A program made the translations under genes and the position numbers. DNA of 64,000 nucleotides from JBDTCO01 sp039923495. Lineage in GTDB: Bacteria > Myxococcota_A > Polyangia > Palsa-1104. Of this stretch, positions 17,184 to 26,558 are shown in pieces. The stretch is taken from the NCBI GenBank assembly GCA_039923495.1, contig JBDTCO010000042.1:1-64000 (forward strand), given 5' to 3'. Position 1 is the stretch's first letter; the number at the start of each line of letters is the position of its first letter. The notes beneath the pieces are model-generated. The model did no database searches and was not told where the DNA came from. It worked only from the letters and a program-made list of their open reading frames with translations.

Positions 17184-18788
17184 TTGACCCCGGTGCGCGC
17201 GCATCTCGAGAGCATCGTCGAGGGTCAGCGACGCAAGCAGCTGCTTGCGACGGTGATCGCGGCGATCGCCGAGGCGTTGCTGTTCGGGGCGCTCGTGTTC
17301 GCCGTGTTCCGGCTCGGCATGCCGAACCTGGTGCTGTCGAAGCCGCGGCGGCTCGCACTCGTGGCGCTCGTGCTCATCGCGTTCGCGCTCGCGTTCCTCG
17401 TCGAGCAGCGTCGCCAGGCGCGCTCGACGCTCTACTGGGCCAAGCTCATCGACGACACCAACCAGCTCGGCGATCACCTCGTCTCCGCGCTCGCGTTCGC
17501 CGATCCCGCGGAGACTGGCTTCGAGCAGGCGTGCGTGAACTCGCTCGTCGGCCGCCTCTCCCACATGCAGCTGCGGCTGCCCGACGTGCGCATCGAGCGC
17601 CTCTGGCTCATCGCGCCCGCGATCCTGCTCGCCTGTGCGACCGCCGGCATCGACTACCAGCGGCGCAAGCGCCCGCAGGACGACGGTCACCAGGTGGTCG
17701 TCCTGTCTACCGACTTCACGCAGCGCTGGGAGAAGTCGCTCGATGATGCCTCGGGCTCGGCGACGAAGGCCGATGCGCGCCTCGTCGATGCGGCGCGCGA
17801 GGCGAAGAAGCTGCTCGGGGATCTGGGCGGTCAGTCGGTGTCGAAGGAGTCGATCGTCGCGCGCACCTCCGCGGAGACGGCGGCGCTCGACGAGTTCGAG
17901 CGCGACAACCCGAGCATCATCCAGGCCGCGCTGCAGATCGGCAACCCGAGCACGCAGCGCGCGCGTGCGTTCGTCAACGGCGTGCAGTCGGGTCAGACCG
18001 CGGCGGTGAACGACGCGCTCGAGAACATCGAGAAGGCGCTGAGCGGCCAGAGCCCGCCGGCGCTATCGCCCGAGGAGCGCGACGAGCTCAAGGGCGCCAT
18101 GAAGGAGCTCGCGCGCGCCACCGGCAATCACGCGCTCGCCGAGGCGCTCGACCAGGTGGGCGACACCATCACGGATCAGACGCAGGACGCTGCGACCGCG
18201 AAGGCAGTCGGTGCGCTGCGCCCGGTGATGTCCAACCAGGTCGCAGCCGAGGTCGACGCGAAGAAGCTCATCCAGCAGGTGCGTCAGATGATCGCCGCGA
18301 CCAACCGCAGCGTGAACCTGCAGACGAAGCAGTTCGTCGCGAGCACCACGCCGCGGCAGCCCGGCAGCGAAGGCAGCGCGGATGCGGGTCCCGCGGGCGT
18401 GGCGCAAAAGGGCGAGCCCGGTGGCGAGGTCACGCCGGGAAGTGGCGTGGACGATGCGCCCGGTGAGAAGCCCAGCGGCGGTCCATCCGCAGGCAGCGCG
18501 ACCGATCCGAACTTCCGCAACGGGAGCCCCGAGGCGCCGGCGAACAGTGGCGACGAGCGCGTGAGCTCGCCGTGGGTCGGTGCGCCGGTCCGTCAGCTCG
18601 TCGCGGCGGCATCTGCCAGCGACAAGGGTGCGCAAAATGCATATCGTGAGCAGCTCGCTGCCACGCGTCGTGTCGCAGAGAACGAAGTGCAACGAGAGCA
18701 GATCCCCGCGGAGTACGCGGGAGCCATCCGGACTTACTTCTTCAACCTCCAGCAGGACTGGGATCAAAAATGGAAGCCGAGCAAGTAG
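17184..18788 (+). CDS. Membrane protein heading a MoxR/vWA operon
   Basis: 534 residues from a TTG (a GTG nine nt later is equally possible). Three hydrophobic segments (about 23-47, 56-74, 138-154) precede a long helical and then Gly/Ser/Pro-rich soluble part, ending FFNLQQDWDQKWKPSK. The arrangement resembles DUF4175-like proteins at the head of MoxR-DUF58-BatA operons. Its last codons overlap the MoxR start by 19 nt, so it belongs to that operon. It may scaffold the vWA proteins at the inner membrane; there is no enzymatic motif. Confidence 0.7.
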   Translation: MTPVRAHLESIVEGQRRKQLLATVIAAIAEALLFGALVFAVFRLGMPNLVLSKPRRLALVALVLIAFALAFLVEQRRQARSTLYWAKLIDDTNQLGDHLVSALAFADPAETGFEQACVNSLVGRLSHMQLRLPDVRIERLWLIAPAILLACATAGIDYQRRKRPQDDGHQVVVLSTDFTQRWEKSLDDASGSATKADARLVDAAREAKKLLGDLGGQSVSKESIVARTSAETAALDEFERDNPSIIQAALQIGNPSTQRARAFVNGVQSGQTAAVNDALENIEKALSGQSPPALSPEERDELKGAMKELARATGNHALAEALDQVGDTITDQTQDAATAKAVGALRPVMSNQVAAEVDAKKLIQQVRQMIAATNRSVNLQTKQFVASTTPRQPGSEGSADAGPAGVAQKGEPGGEVTPGSGVDDAPGEKPSGGPSAGSATDPNFRNGSPEAPANSGDERVSSPWVGAPVRQLVAAASASDKGAQNAYREQLAATRRVAENEVQREQIPAEYAGAIRTYFFNLQQDWDQKWKPSK

Positions 18789-19753
18789 AGCGCAACGTAC
18801 AGGCCTTCGGAGAGCTGTTCCGGAGCATCGAGACCTCGCTCGGGAAGACCATCGTCGGTCAACGCGACGTGGTGCAGAGCCTCGTGGTCGGTGTCCTCGC
18901 GGGAGGACACGTCCTCCTCGAGGGGGCACCCGGCCTCGGAAAGACGAAGCTGGTCAAGGCGCTGTCCGACATCTTCTCGCTGAAGTTCGGGCGCATCCAG
19001 TGCACGCCCGACCTCATGCCCGTCGACATCCTCGGCACGAACGTGCTGTCGACCGAGGGGAACACGCGCTTCCAGCCGGGACCGGTGTTCGTCAACATCC
19101 TCCTCGCCGACGAGGTGAACCGAGCCACGCCGAAGACGCAGTCGGCGCTGCTCGAGGCCATGGAAGAGCGAACCGTCACGCTCTACGGCCAGACGCATCC
19201 GCTCCCGCGCCCCTTCTTCGTCGTCGCGACGCAGAACCCGCTCGAGATGGAAGGCACGTACCCGCTGCCGGAAGCGCAGCTCGATCGCTTCCTCTTCAAG
19301 CTCGTCATCGACCACCCGCCGATGGCCGACATGCGACAGATCCTCGATCCCTCGATGATGACGCCGCACCACCCGAAGCCGATCCCCGGTGATCAGCTCG
19401 TGAAGATGCAGGAGACCATCACGCGCATGCCGATTGCCGCGCCCGTGCGCGACTACGCGATCCGCCTTTATCGTGCAACCAACCCGCAGTTCGAGGAGTC
19501 GAGCCCGGTCGTCAAGAAGTACGTCCGCTACGGCGCCAGCCCGCGTGGCGCGCAGGCGCTCGTGTTCGCCGGTCGCGTGTGGGCGATGACGCAGGGCCGC
19601 TATCACGTGTCGTCGGCGGACATCAAGAAGTCAGCTGTCGCCGTGCTGCGCCACCGCATGGTCCTCAACTTCGAGGCCGAGGCGGACAGCGTCACGGCGC
19701 TGCAGATCGTCGAGCAGATCCTCGAGCAGGTCCAGGAAGGCCCGGCGCGCTAG
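18770..19753 (+). CDS. MoxR-family AAA+ ATPase
   Basis: 327 residues with Walker A GAPGLGKT (52-59), Walker B ILLADEVNRA (about 110-119), the MoxR signature ATPKTQSALLEAMEE, sensor VVATQNPLEMEGTYPLPEAQLDRF (split here as VVATQNPLEMEG and YPLPEAQLDRF), and the sensor 2 region ASPRGAQAL. MoxR ATPases act as chaperones that activate or assemble protein complexes together with vWA proteins. It is followed by a DUF58 protein and two vWA membrane proteins, the standard partners. It overlaps the upstream membrane-protein gene by 19 nt. Confidence 0.95.
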   Translation: MEAEQVERNVQAFGELFRSIETSLGKTIVGQRDVVQSLVVGVLAGGHVLLEGAPGLGKTKLVKALSDIFSLKFGRIQCTPDLMPVDILGTNVLSTEGNTRFQPGPVFVNILLADEVNRATPKTQSALLEAMEERTVTLYGQTHPLPRPFFVVATQNPLEMEGTYPLPEAQLDRFLFKLVIDHPPMADMRQILDPSMMTPHHPKPIPGDQLVKMQETITRMPIAAPVRDYAIRLYRATNPQFEESSPVVKKYVRYGASPRGAQALVFAGRVWAMTQGRYHVSSADIKKSAVAVLRHRMVLNFEAEADSVTALQIVEQILEQVQEGPAR

Positions 19754-19760
19754 CTCGTAG

Positions 19761-20642
19761 ATGGAGCGCCTCAGCGACAACGTCGATTTCCTCGGCCAGC
19801 TCGAGTACGTGAACATCGCCGCCCGGCGACTGTTCGGTGGTCAGCTGCTGGGCTTTCGGCGGTCGCGGCGCTTCGGCACCGGCCAGGAGTACGCCGACTT
19901 CCGTCCGTACTCGACGGGCGACGACATCCGTCAGCTCTACTGGCAGGCGTACCTCCAGCACCGTCGCCTCATCATCAAGCTGTTCGAGGAGTCGGCCGAG
20001 ATCAACATCTACCTCCTCATCGACACGTCGGCGTCGATGGGGCGCGGCAAGCCGGAGAAGCTGCTCTACGCGAAGAAGATCGCCGCCTCGCTCGCGTACA
20101 TCGCGCTCGGCTCGCAGGACCGCGTCACCATCGTCCCGTTCGCGCGGGACGTCGACGTCAGCGCGCGCCCGCTGCACGGACGTGGTCGCTTCGTCGATGT
20201 GCTCAGGCGCCTCGACGGCATCGAGCCGACGGGGCAGACCGATCTCACCTACGCGGTACGCCACTTCGCGCAGCGCTACACCCGTCGCGGGCTCGTCGTC
20301 ATCCTCAGCGACTTCTTCGATCCTGCCGACTACAGCCAGGCCATCAAGATCCTCCATCACAACCACTTCCTCGTGACGTCGATGACCATCAACGAGAAGG
20401 AAGAGGTGGAGCCCACGCTGCGCGGCGACTTCGAGCTCGTCGACTGCGAGACGGGCAGCTTCGAGACCGCACGCATGACGCCCGGCACCATCGCAGCGTA
20501 CAAGGTCGCGCTCGCCCACCACTACGGCGAGCTGCAGCGGCTCTCGGCCGCGTTCGGCTACCAGACCGTCGCCGCGCGCACCGACCAGCCGTTCCAGGAC
20601 TTCCTCATCGACATGTTCCGTCGCGGCGTACTCGTCCGATGA
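19761..20642 (+). CDS. DUF58 (vWA-type) protein
   Basis: 293 residues. The DUF58 hallmark FGTGQEYADFRPYSTGDDIR leads to YWQAYLQHRR, then a vWA-like fold with a complete MIDAS motif LLIDTSASMGRG (about 86-97), TGQTDL and LSDFFDP. It is the MoxR partner, 7 nt downstream of it. The end of the gene is unusual: three tandem copies of a 12-bp unit begin at its stop codon and run into the next gene. Confidence 0.92.
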   Translation: MERLSDNVDFLGQLEYVNIAARRLFGGQLLGFRRSRRFGTGQEYADFRPYSTGDDIRQLYWQAYLQHRRLIIKLFEESAEINIYLLIDTSASMGRGKPEKLLYAKKIAASLAYIALGSQDRVTIVPFARDVDVSARPLHGRGRFVDVLRRLDGIEPTGQTDLTYAVRHFAQRYTRRGLVVILSDFFDPADYSQAIKILHHNHFLVTSMTINEKEEVEPTLRGDFELVDCETGSFETARMTPGTIAAYKVALAHHYGELQRLSAAFGYQTVAARTDQPFQDFLIDMFRRGVLVR

Positions 20643-20674
20643 GTTGCCCGATGAGTTGCCCGATGAGTTGCCGA
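20638..20674 (+). repeat. Three 12-bp tandem repeats at the DUF58/vWA gene junction
   Basis: The unit CGATGAGTTGCC occurs three times in a row, followed by CGATGACG. The first copy contains the TGA stop of the DUF58 gene. The following copies supply in-frame TTG codons (20644, 20656, 20668) before the first in-frame ATG at 20674. The number of copies therefore sets the distance between the stop and the next ATG. Confidence 0.85.
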
Positions 20675-22482
20675 TGACGCTCCTCGGACTCGGTCCCGTC
20701 TGGGTGGGCGTGCTCGCCGCCCTCGGCGTCGTCGCCTCGGTGCTGCTCTACCTGCGCCAGTGGGGACGTCGGCGTGTCGTGGTCGCGTTCTCGCCGCTGT
20801 GGAAGCGCGTGCTCGCGGAGGCCGACGTCGGCACACGGCGTCGGCGCGTCCTCGAGCTGCTCTCGCTCGTGCTGCAGGTCGCGGTCGTGCTGCTGCTCGT
20901 GCTCGCGCTCGGTCGTCCGCTGGTCGGTCGCAAGCCGAGCGTGCAGGTCATCGTCATCGACACGTCCGCGTCGATGCTCGCCAGGCGCCAGCCGCGCGGG
21001 GATCGTCTGTCGGCCGCGAAGCAGAAGGCGCTCGAGCTGATGGACCGCGTGTCCGACGCGGACGAGGTCGCCCTCGTGACCTCCGGTGGCGAGCCGCGCC
21101 TCCTGTCGGCGCCGACCCGCGACCACTACAGCGTGCGCAGCCGCATCGTGCAGCTCGAGGGCTGCGCGTGCGAGGGGCGCCTGCGCGAGGCCGTGAACAT
21201 CGCGCATGCGCTCGTCACCGATCCCCACCAGATCTCCGTCTTCACCGATGGTGACGAGGCGCTCGACGAGGCCGAGGAAGCGCGCGTGCTGTCGTTCGGC
21301 AAGGCGGCGTCCAACATCGGGATCACGCTGCTCGGTGCGCGGGCGGCACCGGCGAACCCGGGTCGCTACGACGTGCTGCTCGAGATCCGCAGCTTCGCGG
21401 CAACGAAGGCGCATGCGCAGCTCCGCGTCACGGTCGATGGCCAGCTCGTGCAGCTCGACGACGTCCGCCTCGAGCCGGGCGAGCGCAAGATCGTCGCGCT
21501 CCCCACGCTCGTGCAGGAGCGCGGCGTCGGGCTCCTCAAGGCCGAGCTCTACAACATCGAGATCGAGGGTGCGATCGATGCGCTGGCGCAGGACGATGTC
21601 GGCTACACGCTGCTCGCGCCCGAGGCCGAGTATCCGGTTCGCCTCTACACCGACAGCCCGAGCGGGCGCTACGTGCGCGAGGTGCTGCGCGCCAACCCGC
21701 GCTACCGCGTCGTCGACATCGATCGTGGCCAGTCGCAGGAGGCCGCGGGCAGCATCACGGTCCTCGTTGGTGAGGCTGCGCCGAAGTTGCCCGGGCGTTA
21801 CCTCGTTCTCGGCGCTGCTGCGGCGGATCGCAAGCCGCTCGCGGACGCGATGTTCACCGACTGGCGCAGTGATCACCCGATCCTCAAGCAGGTGTCGCTG
21901 CTCGACATCGTCATCAAGGCAGGCAGCGCCGGTGATGCCCCGGAGGGCGCGCAGGTGCTGGGCCGCTTCGGCGAGGTCCCGCTCCTCTACGTGAGCCAGC
22001 GCTCCGATCGCACCGAGGTCGGCATCACGTTCGACCTCTCGGACTCCAACCTCCCGCTGCGTGTCGCGTTCCCGGTCCTCGTCTACAACGCGATCGACTG
22101 GATGCTCGGCTCCGACGAGCTCGAGGCCGCGCGCTCGCTCGGCCGTCGCTGGCACATCGAGCGCGTTGGCGGTGGGCCGGTGAAGAAGCTGTCGGTCACC
22201 GGCCCGTCGCCGCACGTCGAGGCCACCGCGCAGGGCAGCGTCATCGTGGTCGATGGCGCGAACGCCGCGGGCCTCTACGAGATCCGCGCCGACGACGAGA
22301 CGTTCCGCGTCGCGGCGAGCCTCACCTCCAGCCACGAGTCCGATCTGCGCACGGTCACGAAAGGCAACGGCAATACGAGCACGCTCCCGCGCGCCTCTGA
22401 CCTCTGGTCCTGGCTCGTGTACGCGGCGTTCGGCGTGCTGGTCCTCGAGTGGTTCCTCTATCACCGGAGGATCACGTCGTGA
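20674..22482 (+). CDS. BatA-like vWA membrane protein
   Basis: 602 residues from ATG 20674 (TTG at 20644 would add PDELPDELP, encoded by the tandem repeat). The N-terminal membrane segment (WVGVLAALGVVASVLLYL) and a second one (VLQVAVVLLLVLALG) match the aerotolerance-regulator N-terminal domain. A vWA domain follows with MIDAS IDTSASM and late SVFTDGDE. A C-terminal membrane segment WSWLVYAAFGVLVLEWFL ends the protein. Likely assembled or remodelled by the upstream MoxR ATPase at the inner membrane. The following gene overlaps it (GTGA). Confidence 0.85.
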   Translation: MTLLGLGPVWVGVLAALGVVASVLLYLRQWGRRRVVVAFSPLWKRVLAEADVGTRRRRVLELLSLVLQVAVVLLLVLALGRPLVGRKPSVQVIVIDTSASMLARRQPRGDRLSAAKQKALELMDRVSDADEVALVTSGGEPRLLSAPTRDHYSVRSRIVQLEGCACEGRLREAVNIAHALVTDPHQISVFTDGDEALDEAEEARVLSFGKAASNIGITLLGARAAPANPGRYDVLLEIRSFAATKAHAQLRVTVDGQLVQLDDVRLEPGERKIVALPTLVQERGVGLLKAELYNIEIEGAIDALAQDDVGYTLLAPEAEYPVRLYTDSPSGRYVREVLRANPRYRVVDIDRGQSQEAAGSITVLVGEAAPKLPGRYLVLGAAAADRKPLADAMFTDWRSDHPILKQVSLLDIVIKAGSAGDAPEGAQVLGRFGEVPLLYVSQRSDRTEVGITFDLSDSNLPLRVAFPVLVYNAIDWMLGSDELEAARSLGRRWHIERVGGGPVKKLSVTGPSPHVEATAQGSVIVVDGANAAGLYEIRADDETFRVAASLTSSHESDLRTVTKGNGNTSTLPRASDLWSWLVYAAFGVLVLEWFLYHRRITS

Positions 22483-24977
22483 CGTTGTCCGCCCCGATCT
22501 TCCTCCTGCTCGTCCCGCTCGTCGGCTGGTACGCGTGGCGCGTCTGGAAGGCGTCCTTCGTCGATCCGCGTCGCGCGATGCTCGGCACGCGCATCGCGCT
22601 CTTCGCGCTGCTGGCCATGGCGCTCGCCCGCCCCGAGGTGTCGCTGCCTACACGCAACGTCGGCGTGCTCGCGCTCGTCGACGATTCGGTGAGCATGTTG
22701 CCGAGCCGCCGCGCCGCAGTGAAGGCCGCGCTCGGACAGCTCGCCGCGACGCACCCTGACCTCAGGGTCTGGCGCTTCGGTGCCGACGTCGCGAAGGCCA
22801 CGGTCGCGGAGCCCTTTGGTCCGAAGCCGCAGACGGAGACGCGGCTCGAGCGCGCGCTGTTCGCCGCTGAAGGAGCGTTCGGCGACGCGGGGGCGCGACG
22901 CATCGTGCTGTTCTCCGACGGTCGCGAGACGAGCGGTGACGCTCGTCGCGCAGCTCGCGCGCTCGGCGCCGAGAAGATCCAGATCATGCCGGTACGGCTG
23001 CCCGCCGCCACGGATCCCGAGGTCGCGATCGTCGATGTCCACGCGCCGGACGCAGCGCGCAAGGGCGAGCAGACCGAGGTACGCATCGTCGTGCGCTCGA
23101 CGCTCGCGCAGAAAGCGCGCATCACGCTGACCGAGGGCGGGCGTCCGGTGTGGGAAGACAACGTCCAGCTCAAGGCTGGCGACAACGACCTGCCCGCATC
23201 GATGGCCTTCGAGTCGAGCGGTCGAGTCGAGCTGCGCGCCGAGGTGCAGGCCGAGCAGGATACGATCAAGGACAACAACTTCCGGGAACAGACCCTCTAC
23301 GTCGCGGGTCCTCCGCGCGTGCTCTTCGGCCTCTCGCAGCTCGATCAGGCGAGCGCGCTCGCGGATGCGCTCACGCTGCAGGGCATCGACGTCGTGCGCT
23401 TCGATCCGCCGGGTGCGCCGCAGTCGATCGATGAGCTCGCGGGCTTCGATGCCATCGTGCTCGACGAGCTGGTGCCCGCGCGTCTCGACGAGTTCACGCA
23501 GTCACTCATCGAGTCGTACGTGCGCGACCTCGGCGGTGGGCTGCTGTTCGTCACCGGCCAGGTCGGGCTCGGCACGCTCGATCGCAACTCACCCATCCAG
23601 CGCGTCCTCCCGCTCGGCTCCGAAGATCGCGTCGAGAACCAGGTCCCGCCCGTCGCCATGGTCATGGTCGTCGACCGCTCTGGCTCGATGGAGGGTGACA
23701 AGCTCGCGTGGACGAAGCGCGCCGCGCTCGGCACGCTCGACGCGCTACCGCCCGACGCACAGGTCGGACTCGTCGCCTTCGACGCGGAGTTTCGCTGGAT
23801 CGCGCCGCTCAACGTCGTCTCCAACCGCCAGGTCCTGACCGACGAGATCAACTCGCTCTCGGCCGGCGGCGGCACGCGCTTTTACCCGGCGCTCGAAGAC
23901 GTGTTCTTCCAGCTCGGGCAGAGCAAGGCCGCCGTGAAGCACATCGTCCTCCTCACGGATGGCCTTTCCACCGACGGCGTCGACTTCAAGCCGCTCGCCC
24001 AGAAGATGGCCGCCGCGGGAATCACGTGCACGACGGTCGCCATCAGCCGCGATGCTGACCTACCGCTGCTCCGCGAGATCGCGAAGATCTCCGGCGGTCG
24101 CTCGTTCGTCACGGACAGCGCGGCCGAGGTGAAGCGCATCTTCGCCGACGAGTCGCGCCTCCAGACGAAGCGCGCGCAGATCGATCATCCGTTCACGCCG
24201 ACACTGAGCGGCTACTTCGCGCCGCTGGCGCGCCTCGATCTCTCGTCCATGCCGCAGCTCCTCGGCTACGTCGCGACGACGCTCCGGCCCGGAGCGCAGC
24301 AGGTCATGACGGCCGAGAACAAGCAGCCGCTCCTCGGTGTGTGGCGCTACGGCCTCGGTCAGGCCGCCGTGTTCGCATCCGACGTCGACGGCACCTGGGC
24401 GCGCGAGTGGGTGAAGTGGCCCGAGTACCCGCGCGTGTGGTCCGGCGTGCTGCGTCAGCTCATGCGCGATCGCACGTCGAGTGCCCTCACCATCGACGGC
24501 AAGGTCATCGACGGCTCGCTCGAGGTCGTCGCCGACCTCGACGAGGCGCACGCGAAGAACGCGAAGAACCTCGAGGTCGACGTCTACGCCACCGACTCTG
24601 CCACCGTCAGCCATCGCATCGAGATGACGCGCACCGGCCCGGGGCAGCTGCGCGGCCGAGCGCCGTGGTCCAGCGATGGCTCCATCGTCCTCAACGCCAA
24701 GGCGCTGGACGGCTCCGTCCTCCTCGGCGCAGCGGTGCGCGTCGTCGATCAGCCCATCACGCCGGAGCTCGTGCTCGGGGACGACGATGCGCTGCTCAAC
24801 ACCATCGCGCAGCTCTCGGGTGGTGAGGTCGTCAGCGTCGCCAACCTCACGCAGGCGAGCACGTCGTCGGCGCAGCACCGCGTCCCGCTCGCGCCGTGGC
24901 TGCTCGGCCTCGCGCTGCTGATGTTTCTCGTCGACCTCTTCGTGAAGCGCGTGCGTCCGACCGCGCCGAGGGCATGA
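22479..24977 (+). CDS. Large membrane protein with two vWA regions and an amidotransferase-like domain
   Basis: 832 residues from GTG 22479, overlapping the previous stop. Two N-terminal membrane segments (APIFLLLVPLVGWYA; IALFALLAMALA) are followed by a first, degenerate vWA-like region (ALVDDSVSML...LFSDGRET). Then come a glutamine-amidotransferase-like segment (LAGFDAIVLDELVPARL, GGGLLFVTGQ) and a second vWA domain with MIDAS VVDRSGSMEG and LLTDGLSTDG. A C-terminal membrane segment (LAPWLLGLALLMFLVDLF) ends it. This is the architecture of the large vWA partner in MoxR operons. Binding or stress-sensing roles are presumed; no catalytic Cys of true amidotransferases is apparent. Confidence 0.85.
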   Translation: MTLSAPIFLLLVPLVGWYAWRVWKASFVDPRRAMLGTRIALFALLAMALARPEVSLPTRNVGVLALVDDSVSMLPSRRAAVKAALGQLAATHPDLRVWRFGADVAKATVAEPFGPKPQTETRLERALFAAEGAFGDAGARRIVLFSDGRETSGDARRAARALGAEKIQIMPVRLPAATDPEVAIVDVHAPDAARKGEQTEVRIVVRSTLAQKARITLTEGGRPVWEDNVQLKAGDNDLPASMAFESSGRVELRAEVQAEQDTIKDNNFREQTLYVAGPPRVLFGLSQLDQASALADALTLQGIDVVRFDPPGAPQSIDELAGFDAIVLDELVPARLDEFTQSLIESYVRDLGGGLLFVTGQVGLGTLDRNSPIQRVLPLGSEDRVENQVPPVAMVMVVDRSGSMEGDKLAWTKRAALGTLDALPPDAQVGLVAFDAEFRWIAPLNVVSNRQVLTDEINSLSAGGGTRFYPALEDVFFQLGQSKAAVKHIVLLTDGLSTDGVDFKPLAQKMAAAGITCTTVAISRDADLPLLREIAKISGGRSFVTDSAAEVKRIFADESRLQTKRAQIDHPFTPTLSGYFAPLARLDLSSMPQLLGYVATTLRPGAQQVMTAENKQPLLGVWRYGLGQAAVFASDVDGTWAREWVKWPEYPRVWSGVLRQLMRDRTSSALTIDGKVIDGSLEVVADLDEAHAKNAKNLEVDVYATDSATVSHRIEMTRTGPGQLRGRAPWSSDGSIVLNAKALDGSVLLGAAVRVVDQPITPELVLGDDDALLNTIAQLSGGEVVSVANLTQASTSSAQHRVPLAPWLLGLALLMFLVDLFVKRVRPTAPRA

Positions 24978-26554
24978 AGCGTCTCGCGCTCTCCGCCTTC
25001 TTGCTCATCGCTGGCTCCTCGTATGCGCAGGAGCTCGGCGATCAGGCGGCGTTGCGTCGGGCGCTCGCCGTGGATCCGTTCGCGGTCACCTCGTACCGGA
25101 TTCTCGCGGGTCGTCTGACCGCGGCCACGCGGCAGAAGCTCGTCGCCGAGCTGAGCGCGAGCCCACGCTTCGCCGATCAGATCGTTGCCGCGCGTCTGCA
25201 GATCGACGCGGGGCAGGCCGCGCTCGCGCGTGCGCGCCTGCACCAGAGCGTCGCGCAGTTGCCGCCTGACGCGCGGACGCTCGATGCGTACGCCCAGCTC
25301 GCGCTCTCCGCCGGCGCCTATGCCGAGGCATCGACGGCCGCGCAGACCGCGCTGCGCACGGGACGCACCGCGCCGCGCCTCATCGAGGCCGCCATCGCGG
25401 AGCTGCGCCAGGGTCATCACAAGGAAGGCCTCGCGCTCCTCTCCGAGGTGCGCTCGAAGGACGCGGCCGGCGTGGCATCGGAGGCGGCCCTCGACGCGCT
25501 GCTCGGTCAGCGCATGGTCGCCGAGGCAGCCGAGCTGCTGCGCGCGCAGCTGGAGACGCGTCCCGGGCAGACGGTCGTAGGTTCAGTGACGCAGTGGCGA
25601 CAGCTCGCCGATCTAGAACGACAGCTCGGTCACGCGGATGCTGCGAACGAGGCGATGCTGAAGGCGCTCGACGTCGAGCCGTCGGCGACCGGCCGACGCT
25701 CGATCGCGCAGTCGCTCCTGCACGCGAGCCGCGACAAGAAGACGATGGTGGCGCTCGAGAAGTCGCTGCAGTCGGCGAAGACAGCGCCGCGTCTGGTGCT
25801 CAGAGGCGATACACAGCTCGCGCTCGGCAAGCCCGCGCAGGCGATCGAGAGCTACACCTCCGCGGCGAAGGCCGACCCCAACGATCCCGAGCCGGAGCTG
25901 CGCCTGGCCGCGACCGCGAAGACACCGACCGAGCGCGCGGCCCGCTACGCGACCCTCGTCGCAGCGCACCCCAATGACCTGCGCTATGCGCTCGAGCTCG
26001 CGGACCTGCGCTTCGCCGCGAAGGACGACGCGGGTGGCAGGAAGGCGCTGCGTGATGCGGCCGGGAACCTGTCGACGGCGCCGAGCGCGCAGGATCAGCT
26101 CGCGCGACGCCTCGCCGATCACGGCGACGCCGCCGGCGCGCTGCAGTGTCGCAAGCGCGCCGCGCAGCTCGATCCACGCAACGCAGACTTCGCGTTCTCG
26201 CTCGCCGACGCGTATCGCGTGAGCGGAGATCGCGCCGCGGCGGTCACGGCCTACGACGACGCGTTCGCGCGCACCGATGGCGGGCGCGCCTCGTGGGACC
26301 GCATCATCGATGCCTATGAGCGCGCGGGTTACACGGCGGAGGCCGACGCGCGCTACGTCGCCGCACAGAAGAAGTGGCCCGGGGACATCGCGCTCATGCG
26401 TCGTCACGCCGCAGCGCTCGAACGCGCGAAGCAGTTCGCGCGCGCGATCGCGATCTGGGAGGTGCTGGGGAAGGATGCGCAGCGACCGTTCGACAGGGAG
26501 CAGGCGACCTACAACATCGGCCGGCTGAAGACCCGCCAGATCTCGGAGCAGTAG
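24974..26554 (+). CDS. Secreted TPR-repeat protein
   Basis: 526 residues from ATG 24974, overlapping the vWA gene stop (ATGA). The signal peptide is MKRLALSAFLLIAGSSYA. The mature part is almost entirely Ala/Leu-rich helical pairs with TPR spacing, such as ALAKPAQAIESYTSAAKADP (really LGKPAQAIESYTSAAKADP) and DYRVSGDRAAAVTAYDDAF-type units near the C-terminus. TPR proteins are standard last members of MoxR/BatA operons and probably bind the vWA proteins in the periplasm. ComB follows after only 4 nt. Confidence 0.82.
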   Translation: MKRLALSAFLLIAGSSYAQELGDQAALRRALAVDPFAVTSYRILAGRLTAATRQKLVAELSASPRFADQIVAARLQIDAGQAALARARLHQSVAQLPPDARTLDAYAQLALSAGAYAEASTAAQTALRTGRTAPRLIEAAIAELRQGHHKEGLALLSEVRSKDAAGVASEAALDALLGQRMVAEAAELLRAQLETRPGQTVVGSVTQWRQLADLERQLGHADAANEAMLKALDVEPSATGRRSIAQSLLHASRDKKTMVALEKSLQSAKTAPRLVLRGDTQLALGKPAQAIESYTSAAKADPNDPEPELRLAATAKTPTERAARYATLVAAHPNDLRYALELADLRFAAKDDAGGRKALRDAAGNLSTAPSAQDQLARRLADHGDAAGALQCRKRAAQLDPRNADFAFSLADAYRVSGDRAAAVTAYDDAFARTDGGRASWDRIIDAYERAGYTAEADARYVAAQKKWPGDIALMRRHAAALERAKQFARAIAIWEVLGKDAQRPFDREQATYNIGRLKTRQISEQ

Positions 26555-26558
26555 ACAC

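Noticed and set aside
17184..26554. Methanol-dehydrogenase (mox) activation cluster
   Set aside because: MoxR/vWA genes are present, but no methanol dehydrogenase, cytochrome cL or PQQ gene is seen; the general BatA-type operon explains the content.
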